The notes under the pieces are model-generated. The model saw only the letters and a list, made by a program, of their open reading frames with translations. It ran no database searches and had not been told where the DNA came from. A stretch of 64,000 nucleotides of DNA from Novosphingobium aquimarinum (GTDB lineage Bacteria; Pseudomonadota; Alphaproteobacteria; Sphingomonadales; Sphingomonadaceae): NCBI RefSeq assembly GCF_009746585.1, contig NZ_WRPO01000015.1, positions 32,264-96,263 on the forward strand, read 5' to 3'. Shown here piece after piece: positions 1 through 7,334 of the stretch (position 1 is its first letter; every line of letters starts with the position of its first letter). The position numbers and the translations under genes are program-made.

Positions 1-426
1 ATCGCACCGGCATGGCTCTATGGGGCCGAATCCTTAGAGGCCTTGCGCGAAAGCCGGTTCGATATTGCCGAGGACCACATGAAGGTCTGGATCCCACAAT
101 CAGGCAAGGTCTTGGCGCGAGGGCCAGTGATAACCTGGGCCAGCAGATCGCCAGCTAGGACAGCGTCTTCCCTTGCGTTCGCGGCATTTGCCCGCCGGGT
201 GCTGCATCCGCTGCAAACGGTTCGGGTGGCCGTGCATCCTGGCGACGTAACCAAGGATTCGATCCTCTCCTGTATTGAATCCACGCTGAAATGCTTTGCC
301 AATAGCCGCCCAGTCAGACGTTATGAGTCGCTTCTGGCCACGTCTCGCGCGGAATGAAGTTCGACGCAGTTCCAATGCGTGCTGTCATTTGTGGATGGCA
401 GGGCATCGGGGCTTTGCACGCGCTAG
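1..426. other. no confident gene; probable decayed sequence
   Basis: No open frame here has recognisable domain content on either strand. The plus frame that holds the amidohydrolase remnant downstream is broken by a TAG at 424-426, and the frames upstream give low-complexity peptides. A stretch near 1-150 reads as a plausible peptide (ends in ARGPVIT) that could be the decayed N-terminal side of the same amidohydrolase, but the match is too weak to call. The left edge of the window cuts whatever lay before it. Confidence 0.4.
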
Positions 427-651
427 GTTGCGGATGGGCCCGAAGAGTGGCGGATCGCGGCGCGCAAGCAAGTCCGGCAGTTGGCGGACTGGATCAAGAT
501 CACTGCTCCGGCGACACAGGACGAGATCAGCGCCGCCATTGAGGAAGCGCATTCGCAAGGCATTCGCGTCGCAATCGACAGCTAGGGCCCCTATTCGGAC
601 ATGGCGATTGCGGCCGGCGTGAATACGCTGGAGCATCCGCTCGCGATGAGC
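427..651 (+). pseudogene. amidohydrolase fragment (imidazolonepropionase-like), broken
   Basis: Translating from 427 gives a peptide with the central signature of metal-dependent amidohydrolases. ADGPEEWR and ADWIKIT resemble the family's cDGPeevrkavRe and DfIKi segments. A helix resembling EEAHSQGIRVA follows, and then AGVNTLEH, like the metal-site AGvdtIEH. The frame is closed by TAG 424-426 on the left and carries an internal TAG at 583-585 inside the barrel, between two conserved blocks that both stay in frame. Homology stops soon after LEHPLAMS, just before the convergent cytochrome b gene ends at 676. The N-terminal third and the C-terminal half of a normal protein of about 400 residues are absent, so this is a remnant and not a functional enzyme. 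Confidence 0.6.
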
Positions 652-675
652 GTCAGAAGGAGGCCCGTTCCGAGC

Positions 676-1365
676 CTAGAACCGGAATCCCTGCGCCGCG
701 GCCCAGGCAATTGCGCCGGCGAGGATCACGCCCAGCGCCAGTTTCCACCAGGTCACACGCATGCCGTCGGCGGAAAGCTCGACGCCGTCGGGTGCGCGGC
801 CGTGGAGCATCGCGGGCAGCAGGCGCTGCCCCTTCCACACGCGGTAGAATACGATGGCGATGACGTGCAGAGCGATCAGGGCCAGCAGCACGTTGAACAC
901 CACCTCGTGCACTTCGGCGGCGCTGCGTCCCTGCTCGAACGTGATGTAGGTCGCCAGCGGCCCGGACTCGAACCCGTCGACGTCCACCGCGAAGAGGCCG
1001 GCGGTGACCATCACCGCGAGCGCGGCCAGCATCGCGACGACGCTCCACCCGCCCAGCGGATTATGCCCCGGCACATGCTCGCCGCCGCGCTTGAACAGCG
1101 TTCGCGCATAAGCCGCGACGGTCGCCGGTCCGCGAACGAAACGCGCGAAGCGCACCGTCGCCGGGCCGGCGAAGCCCCAGAAAATGCGAAATACGACTAG
1201 CGCAAGAATGCCGTAGCCCGACCAGCGGTGCCATTCCATTTCGTGCTCCTCGCCGCTCCACCAGGAGAAGGCGACCAGCACGACCAGCGTCCAGTGGAAC
1301 AGACGCGTCGGGCCGTCCCACAGGCGGGGCCGACCGGTTTGCGATGTACTCGATACCGGGGCCAT
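676..1365 (-). CDS. cytochrome b561-type di-heme membrane protein
   Basis: A 229-residue integral membrane cytochrome of the Ni/Fe-hydrogenase B-type/b561 family. Such proteins pass electrons between a periplasmic c-type cytochrome and the quinone pool. Histidines that can act as heme ligands sit at residue 24 (RLFHW), 46 (EWHRW), 101 (PGHNP), 153 (AEVHE) and 167 (IALHV). Hydrophobic spans lie at about 24-37, 49-66, 107-128, 155-176 and 207-224. The start MAPVSS was chosen because it follows the TGA of the upstream cytochrome c gene (1370-1372) by only four bases; a start 12 codons earlier would overlap that gene. It is the last gene of the five-gene redox cluster and ends next to the amidohydrolase remnant. 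The pairing with a c-type cytochrome is seen; the direction of electron flow is inferred. Confidence 0.88.
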   Translation of the reverse strand: MAPVSSTSQTGRPRLWDGPTRLFHWTLVVLVAFSWWSGEEHEMEWHRWSGYGILALVVFRIFWGFAGPATVRFARFVRGPATVAAYARTLFKRGGEHVPGHNPLGGWSVVAMLAALAVMVTAGLFAVDVDGFESGPLATYITFEQGRSAAEVHEVVFNVLLALIALHVIAIVFYRVWKGQRLLPAMLHGRAPDGVELSADGMRVTWWKLALGVILAGAIAWAAAQGFRF

Positions 1366-1369
1366 GCGC

Positions 1370-1849
1370 TCAGTCGGCCCGGAATTCCTTGTGGCATGCA
1401 CTGCACACTTTACCCGTCGCGCGATAACGCTCGGTGGTCGCCGAAATGCTGCCGGTGTTGGCGGCCGCGAGCAACTTGCCGGTCTGTGCGATCAGGTCCT
1501 TCTGGTAGCCATCGAACGTGGCGCGATCGCTCCAAATGTTCGCCAGCGCATCGGTCTTCACGCCCGAGGATGCGCCCGATCCGGCGGGAAACAGGCCTGT
1601 CTGCTTGCGCGCGATCGTCGCCAGCGTTTGCGCGGCATCGACCACGGCGCCCTTTTGCGGCGTGCCAGCGAGCTGATCCTTGATCGCTTTCATCGCCGCG
1701 CCCATCTTTTTGTAGTTCGCCTGGCGTTCGGCGATCACCGCGCTGGCCGAAGGGGCGGCGAGAGCGAACGTCGTTACACCAGCGACGGCAAGGCCGGCAG
1801 CGGCTGCAATCGCAAGCCGCAAGGCGCGGTCAGAGGAGGTCTTGGGCAT
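1370..1849 (-). CDS. cytochrome c556/c'-type periplasmic cytochrome
   Basis: A 159-residue exported cytochrome. An N-terminal signal sequence covers roughly residues 1-37 (hydrophobic AIAAAAGLAVAGVTTFALAA). A four-helix bundle of the cytochrome c'/c556 family follows. The single heme motif CSACH is at residues 149-153, eight residues from the C-terminus, where this family always has it. The early segment RQANYKKMG supplies the position of the distal ligand in c556 members (Met49). It lies 27 bases downstream of the ankyrin gene and four bases upstream of the cytochrome b gene, so it is probably co-transcribed with both. It likely acts as the soluble electron carrier between the periplasmic DUF1592/DUF1552 proteins and the membrane cytochrome b; that role is inferred from position. 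Confidence 0.88.
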   Translation of the reverse strand: MPKTSSDRALRLAIAAAAGLAVAGVTTFALAAPSASAVIAERQANYKKMGAAMKAIKDQLAGTPQKGAVVDAAQTLATIARKQTGLFPAGSGASSGVKTDALANIWSDRATFDGYQKDLIAQTGKLLAAANTGSISATTERYRATGKVCSACHKEFRAD

Positions 1850-1876
1850 GATCGATCCTTTGCGTTGGCCGTAAAG

Positions 1877-3214
1877 TCACTCTTCGGCCGATTGTAGCGG
1901 CAATTTCGCCTCGGGGAAAACCCGTTCGAAGATCACGCGAACCTCGGTCAGGCCCTTGGCTGCGATCTCGGCAGCGGTCGCCCCGCCGGCCATGGCGATG
2001 TCGGTCCGGGCCCCGTGCGACTTGAGCAGGGTGAGCATCGGTTCGAGCTCATCCTGGAGGCCGCCGAACAGCAGCACGTGAAGGGCCGTCATACCCTTCG
2101 CGTTGGCGTGATTGGGGTCGGGGATTCGTTCGAGCGCGAATTCCAGCGCCTCGGTGCTGCCGCCACGGACCGCCGCGGTGACGAGGTCCGCGCCATCTTC
2201 TGGGACGAAATGCGGATCGGCCCCGGCAGCAACGAGCCGGCGCATCGCTTCGGCATGGCCATGCTGAGCGGCGAGAAACAGCGGCGGCGTCGGCGGGACC
2301 GGTGGCGGGGGCATGCCGAAATTGGCCTCGGTCACCCATTTGATCTTCGAAGGACCGGTCACGGCATTGGCGTCCGCACCCGCGGCGATCAGCGCGGGCA
2401 CGAGATCACTCGCGCCGCCGGCTGCCGCGCGATGCAGCGGTTGCAGGCCTTCGCGATCCCGTTCCGCCAGATCGAAGCCGAGCGGCAGCAGCATCGCCGC
2501 GGCCGCGAAATTCGACTGATAGAGCGCAAGCTGCAAGGCGCTGGTATTCTCGGGCCCGCGATGGGCCGCGTCTGCTTCGGCCTCGAGCAGCAGCCGCGTT
2601 GCCTCGGGAACGCCGCTGCGGATCGCGAAGAAGAGCGGAGAAAACCCGGCTTCGGTGACGCTATTGGCATCCGCACCGGCTCTAAGAAGTTCGCGCGCCG
2701 CCTCGACGTTGCCGCTGCTTGCTGCCCACATCAGGGGCGTGAGCCCACGCGGATCGACGCTGTTCGCCGGCGCGCCTTTCGCCAGCATTTGGCTTACCGT
2801 TGCCGCCGAAGCAAAGCGCGCACAGACCGCGAGCGGGGCCGATCCGTCGGGCGCGGGGCGCCGCAGATCCGCACCCGCCGCGATCAGTTGCAGCACGATG
2901 TCTTCGTTGCCCAGCTCGCATGCGAGCGTCAGCGGCGTCAGGCCTGCCGCATCGGCGGAGTCAGGCTTAGCGCGTGCCGCCAGCAGCGCGGCGACCAAGC
3001 TCGGGTTCTGTTTGCTAACTGCACGCAGTAGCGGCGAGGCGCCATAGAGGCCCGGCCGGTTCGGATCGGCCTTGGCTTTCAGAGCGCCGCGCACGCCATC
3101 GATATCGGCAATCTCGATTGCCATGGCGAGGCGCTCGCCGGGCGCGGTCGGGGCGCTGGCATGCGCGGGCGATGCGAGCGTCAATACCGCAGCAGCCGCC
3201 AGACTACGCCGCAT
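1877..3214 (-). CDS. exported ankyrin-repeat protein
   Basis: A 445-residue protein with a Sec-type signal peptide (about residues 1-19, MRRSLAAAAVLTLASPAHA). Nearly all of the rest is ankyrin repeats. Typical units read GLTPLTLACELGNEDIVLQLI, GLTPLMWAASSGNVEAARELL and GMTALHVLLFGG, about nine or ten in all, spaced about 33 residues apart. One unit near the middle carries a proline-rich insertion (MPPPPVPPTPP). The start overlaps the end of the DUF1552 gene by 11 bases, which implies translational coupling. Exported ankyrin proteins are usually binding scaffolds, and here it may hold the DUF1592/DUF1552 proteins or their substrate. No catalytic residues are visible. The family call is secure, the role is not. 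Confidence 0.9.
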   Translation of the reverse strand: MRRSLAAAAVLTLASPAHASAPTAPGERLAMAIEIADIDGVRGALKAKADPNRPGLYGASPLLRAVSKQNPSLVAALLAARAKPDSADAAGLTPLTLACELGNEDIVLQLIAAGADLRRPAPDGSAPLAVCARFASAATVSQMLAKGAPANSVDPRGLTPLMWAASSGNVEAARELLRAGADANSVTEAGFSPLFFAIRSGVPEATRLLLEAEADAAHRGPENTSALQLALYQSNFAAAAMLLPLGFDLAERDREGLQPLHRAAAGGASDLVPALIAAGADANAVTGPSKIKWVTEANFGMPPPPVPPTPPLFLAAQHGHAEAMRRLVAAGADPHFVPEDGADLVTAAVRGGSTEALEFALERIPDPNHANAKGMTALHVLLFGGLQDELEPMLTLLKSHGARTDIAMAGGATAAEIAAKGLTEVRVIFERVFPEAKLPLQSAEE

Positions 3215-4538
3215 CGAACACGCTCAGCGGACCGGTGCTGTCACCGAACGATGTGGTCGGAACGTCGAGCCGCTGGAGGCCTTCCAGCATCAGGTTCGAC
3301 ATCGTCGTGTCCTTGGGCACCGTGACGTGTCGTCCACCATCGACCAGTCCGCCCGCCAGGATCACCGGCAAGTCCATGAAATCGTGGTCGTTGGAATCGC
3401 CGAAGGCCGAGCCGCGGATCACCAGCGTGCGATCGAGCAGCGATCCTTCGCCGTCCTTCGCCTCCTTCATCTTGTCGAGATAATAGGCAAAGAATTCCAT
3501 GTGATAGCGGTTGATCTTCGCCAGCTTCGCCATCTTTTCGGGATTGTTTCCGTGGTGGCTGAGCATGTGGTGCGAATCCGGCACGCCGATCTCAGGATAC
3601 GTGCGGTTCGAGATCTCGCGCCCGATCATGAACGTGCCGACGCGGGTGATGTCCGCCTGCATCGCCAGCACCTGCAGGTCGATCATCAGCTTCACGTGTT
3701 CGGCGAAGTCGTCCGGGATGCCCGCCGGGCGATCCAGCGTGGCGGCCTGGGCTGGCGGGGGAGAGGCGGCGGCGCGCTGGATGCGCTTCTCGATCGCGCG
3801 CGAGGCCTCCATGTATTCGTCGAGCTTGTGCTTGTCGGACTGACCGAGCCGCCCGGTGAGCCGCGCGGCATCCTCCATGACGTAGTCCAGGATCGAGGCC
3901 TGCCGCTTCAGCCGCGCGATCCGCGTCGCTTCGTCGAGCGCATCGCCATCCCCGAACAGGCGCTCGAACACACGGGCGGGATTGGCGGTTACGGGGAGCG
4001 GCACCGTTGGGGTGAGCCAGGAAATGCCGTTGGTGTAGGCGCACGAGTAATTGATGTCGCAGCTGCCCAGCAGGCTCGCCTGATCGATCCCGAGCTCGAG
4101 CGAGGTCAGCGGCGTCGCGTCGCCGAGATGCGCGGCGAACACCTGGTCCATGGAGACGCCGCAGCGGATATCCGGCCCCTCGGTCTGTTTGGCATGAGTG
4201 CCGGTGAGGAAGGCAGGGCACGAGCGGCCATGGCCCGCGGGCCGGTCGCCCATGGCGGCGGCCTGCGGATGGCCAAGCCCGCTGACGACGAGGATATCCT
4301 CGCGGTGCGGCGCGAGCGGGGTCAGCGTCTCGGGCAGGACGAGGCCGGTGCCGGTGGGCCGATACGGAGCCATCGTCATGCCGTTGGGGGTGTAGAACAC
4401 CTGAAGGCGCTTGGGCCGCGCGGTGATGTCGGCGGCCTTCGCGCTCGGCATCATCGCTTCGAGGAAGGGCAGGGCCATCGCGGTGCCAAGGCCGCGCAGG
4501 ACGGTACGGCGATCGAGGGGGCTGCGGCGAATGATCAT
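3204..4538 (-). CDS. Tat-exported DUF1552 protein
   Basis: A 444-residue protein of the DUF1552 family, which resembles the alkaline-phosphatase/sulfatase-like DUF1501 proteins and nearly always accompanies DUF1592 cytochrome proteins. The N-terminus carries a twin-arginine signal (DRRTVLRG at residues 9-16, then a hydrophobic stretch to about residue 35), so the folded protein is exported, perhaps with a bound cofactor or metal. The start MIIRRSP overlaps the stop of the DUF1592 gene as ATGA (4535-4538), indicating coupled translation. Recognisable family segments are a YTPNGM-like motif, FLTGTH, and a C-terminal part with SHHMLSHHGN and RGSAFGDSNDHDF. The His/Asp-rich C-terminal motif could bind metal, which is an inference. 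The reaction is unknown. Confidence 0.85.
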   Translation of the reverse strand: MIIRRSPLDRRTVLRGLGTAMALPFLEAMMPSAKAADITARPKRLQVFYTPNGMTMAPYRPTGTGLVLPETLTPLAPHREDILVVSGLGHPQAAAMGDRPAGHGRSCPAFLTGTHAKQTEGPDIRCGVSMDQVFAAHLGDATPLTSLELGIDQASLLGSCDINYSCAYTNGISWLTPTVPLPVTANPARVFERLFGDGDALDEATRIARLKRQASILDYVMEDAARLTGRLGQSDKHKLDEYMEASRAIEKRIQRAAASPPPAQAATLDRPAGIPDDFAEHVKLMIDLQVLAMQADITRVGTFMIGREISNRTYPEIGVPDSHHMLSHHGNNPEKMAKLAKINRYHMEFFAYYLDKMKEAKDGEGSLLDRTLVIRGSAFGDSNDHDFMDLPVILAGGLVDGGRHVTVPKDTTMSNLMLEGLQRLDVPTTSFGDSTGPLSVFDAA

Positions 4539-7003
4539 CGGCTCGCTCTCCGGTCGGCTGCGGTCCAGCGCTCGGGCGTTCGGCGCTGAGTGAAGGCATC
4601 GCTGGTGACGATGCCCAGGATGATAGTGCGGATGCGGTAGTCGTCGGCCGCGGCCTGCTGGGCGATCGCGCGGATCGCGGGCATGTCCTGCGCGCCGATG
4701 CCGCGGCCCAGCGCATAGGTCATCAGCCGCTCGGTAAAGGCGCGGGTGAACTCGTCCTTGCGGGCCATCAGGATGTCCTGCAGCCCGGCGATACCGGCGA
4801 ATTCGGTGCCGTCGGGGAGGACCGCGGCATTGTCGATCGGTTGGCCGGCATCGCTGTTGCGCCAGGCGCCGACCGCGTCGAAATTTTCGAGCGAGAAGCC
4901 GATCGGGTCCATGCGGACGTGGCAGGCCGCGCATGCGGGATCGCTCCGGTGCAGTTCGAGCTGTTCGCGCGCGTTGAGCAGCCGGCCGTCATGCTCAGCC
5001 TTCAGCGCGGGAACATCGGGCGGCGGCGGGGGAGGGGGCGCGGCGAGCAAGTTGTCGAGCACCCACTTGCCACGCTTCACCACCGAAGTGTGGTTGCCAT
5101 AGGACGTCACCGTCAGGATGCTCGCTTGCCCGAGCAGGCCGCCACGATGCCACGCGGGATCGAGCGCGACTTTGCGGAACGCATCCCCGTGCACGCCGGG
5201 AATACCGTAGTGATTGGCGAGCCGCTGGTTGAGGAAGGCATAATCCGCCTTGATGAAATCGAGCACTGGGCGGTTGGTGCGCACCACGTGATCGAAGAAG
5301 GTCTCGGTCTCGGTCGCCATGGCCTGGCGCAGGCGCACGTCGAAATCGGGGAAGATTGCGATGTCGGGCCGCTGTTGCTCGAGATTGCGCAGGAATAGCC
5401 ACTGCCCGGCGAAGTTCTTGGTCAGCGCTTCGGCGCGCGGATCGTCGAGCATGCGCGTGACTTGCGCTTCGAGGACTTTGGGCTGGTGCAGCGAGCCCTT
5501 GTCCGCAGCGGCCAGGAGCGGCTCGTCGGGAATGCTGCTCCACAGGAACAGCGCGAGACGCGCAGCCAGTTCGTGGTCGGTCAGAGGACGGACGCTGCCG
5601 GGAGCCGCATTGGCCGGATCGCTCTCGACGAGGAACAGGAAGCGTGGCGAGACGAGCACTGCCTGGACCATCGCGGCAATGCCTTGTTCGAAGTCGCCGG
5701 CTTTGCGTTCCGCCTCGTAGATCGCGAGCAATGGGGCAGTGTCGATCGCATCGCCCGGCGTGCGCCAGGCGCGGCGGGCCAGTGAGGTCGCAATGCGGCG
5801 AGCGCAGGCAGGCTCGGCGGACGCGGTTTTGGGCTGACACGCGAAGATCCGCTCGCGGCTCGCGGTCCGGCCCGGTCCCTTGGCGTCATAGGGGCCGGCC
5901 ACGTCGATCTGCAGCACGTCGCGGGGGAAGTTCTGCTGCGCATAGCGCTCGTGCATGCGGTAGGACGGGACCGAAAGCTCGCCCGCCTTCCGGCCGTCGA
6001 CCCAGACGTCGAGCGGCAGCATCGTCGGCGCGGCGAGCGGCAGCGGCACCTTGTCGGTGTCGTTGCGCACGGTCTGGACCGTTTGCTCGGGCGCGATCCG
6101 GCGGCGGAATGACATGCCGACGAGGTGCGGCCCCGCAGTCATCGGCACGCGCAGGCTGTAGCGATCCTCGGTCTCGCGGTCGGTTTCGTTGTTGCTGTTC
6201 GAATTGAGCCAGGCAGTGACGTCGTATTCGCCATCGTAAGGCGCGAAGTACCGGAAAGCCCCGCCGCCGCGCGATCCCAGCGGCAGGTCCTCGCTGGCGC
6301 GCTCGTTGTAAGCGGGCACGCCCGAGTTGCCGACCGAGCCGTCTTTGGGAACCTGATAGCTCGTCACGGCCACGCGCGCCGAGGCGATCCCGGTCGCCAT
6401 GCGCGAGATCTTGCCCGCAACCGCGACGTAGCGTTCCATCAGCGTCGGCGAGACGCTGAGCACGTCGGCGATGTTGTCGAAGCCGAAGCCGGAATTGTCC
6501 TGCGGCAACTCGTCGCGAAAATCGACATCGAGCGCGAGCAGATCGCGCACGGCATTGGCGTATTCGACGCGGTTGAGCCGGCGCACGGTGGAAAGGCCGG
6601 GGTCGGGATGCACAGCGGCATAGTGTCCGCGTGCCGTCGCCAGCCAGTTGGTGAAAGCCGCACGCTGGACGGGCTCGGGTTGCGGCTTGTCGTCGGGCGG
6701 CATCTCGCCCGTCGCCACCTTGCGCAGCACTTTTTCCCAGCGATCGACATTCTCGCCATGGGCGAGATCAGCGGCCTTGAGGTCGTCGATCGACAAACCC
6801 GCGACTTCGTCGAACTCGTTGTGGCAGCGCGAACAATACTGGTCGAGCATATCTTCGGGCGCGAACGATGGCGTCGGCACTGCGGTACGATGGCCCAGGG
6901 GCTCGTCTTGCGCTTGCGTCGAAGTCCAGAAGGACGCGACACAGGCGGACACCGCCAGCGCCAGCAGTGCGTGTCCGATGCGTGATTGCGCGGCGCGCAT
7001 CAT
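4535..7003 (-). CDS. DUF1587/1595/1592/1588/1585 cytochrome c protein
   Basis: A protein of about 822 residues with the multi-domain layout described mainly from planctomycetes, myxobacteria and some proteobacteria. After a signal sequence (residues 1-31) comes a heme site CSRCH at 57-61 and a DUF1587 region (RRLNRVEYANAVRDLL). Then follow DUF1595 (LARRAW), DUF1592 (LTDHELAARLALFLW, NFAGQWL) and DUF1588 (GGLLGQASILTVTSYGNHTS). A second CXXCH (CAACH, about residue 690) lies inside DPIGFSLENFD, and the C-terminus is DUF1585. The start MMRAAQ was preferred over one 25 codons upstream because it directly begins the signal peptide. It is the first gene of the cluster and ends in an ATGA overlap with the DUF1552 gene. 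The domains imply a periplasmic redox protein; the substrate is unknown. Confidence 0.87.
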   Translation of the reverse strand: MMRAAQSRIGHALLALAVSACVASFWTSTQAQDEPLGHRTAVPTPSFAPEDMLDQYCSRCHNEFDEVAGLSIDDLKAADLAHGENVDRWEKVLRKVATGEMPPDDKPQPEPVQRAAFTNWLATARGHYAAVHPDPGLSTVRRLNRVEYANAVRDLLALDVDFRDELPQDNSGFGFDNIADVLSVSPTLMERYVAVAGKISRMATGIASARVAVTSYQVPKDGSVGNSGVPAYNERASEDLPLGSRGGGAFRYFAPYDGEYDVTAWLNSNSNNETDRETEDRYSLRVPMTAGPHLVGMSFRRRIAPEQTVQTVRNDTDKVPLPLAAPTMLPLDVWVDGRKAGELSVPSYRMHERYAQQNFPRDVLQIDVAGPYDAKGPGRTASRERIFACQPKTASAEPACARRIATSLARRAWRTPGDAIDTAPLLAIYEAERKAGDFEQGIAAMVQAVLVSPRFLFLVESDPANAAPGSVRPLTDHELAARLALFLWSSIPDEPLLAAADKGSLHQPKVLEAQVTRMLDDPRAEALTKNFAGQWLFLRNLEQQRPDIAIFPDFDVRLRQAMATETETFFDHVVRTNRPVLDFIKADYAFLNQRLANHYGIPGVHGDAFRKVALDPAWHRGGLLGQASILTVTSYGNHTSVVKRGKWVLDNLLAAPPPPPPPDVPALKAEHDGRLLNAREQLELHRSDPACAACHVRMDPIGFSLENFDAVGAWRNSDAGQPIDNAAVLPDGTEFAGIAGLQDILMARKDEFTRAFTERLMTYALGRGIGAQDMPAIRAIAQQAAADDYRIRTIILGIVTSDAFTQRRTPERWTAADRRASR

Positions 7004-7334
7004 GGTTCCAGCCCCGATTTGCCAGAAGCTCGATCCCACCTCGGAACATTGCCACACGAGGTCGGATGCAGGCCCCACCGGCCTGTCTGGAGGCTGACTA
7101 GAGAGTGCTAAACCTGGCGTCCATTGCCATTAAAACGACGACGCGACCGAAAAATGTGCGCACGTGTCGCTGAAGAGAGATGACGACTGTCACGCCGCAA
7201 ACACCACCCAGACTGCAACGTATGACTTGGAGTTCGTTATGACTTTGCCCTTTGGGGTCTAAGGAGTTGAACGCAAACCCTTTCAAGGCTCTTTAACCGC
7301 TTACCGCTAAGGACCTACCAAATAGGGGGTCAAA
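7004..7334. other. intergenic region, divergent promoters expected
   Basis: About 330 bases separate the minus-strand redox cluster from the plus-strand MHYT protein, so both must be transcribed from here. No open frame shows protein-like composition. The part from about 7120 is less GC-rich than its surroundings. I could not place a convincing -35/-10 pair or operator. Confidence 0.5.

Noticed and set aside
2015..3031. A 338-codon plus-strand frame opposite the ankyrin gene
   Set aside because: Composition is typical of a shadow frame; the ankyrin repeats are unmistakable on the other strand.
3072..4589. A 505-codon plus-strand frame antisense to the DUF1552 gene
   Set aside because: It is the mirror of a real gene in GC-rich DNA; the peptide is Arg/His-rich with no domain, and the minus strand carries a clear family.
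7270..7310. CtrA binding site (TTAA-N7-TTAA) before the MHYT protein
   Set aside because: One TTAA is present but no second copy at the correct spacing.
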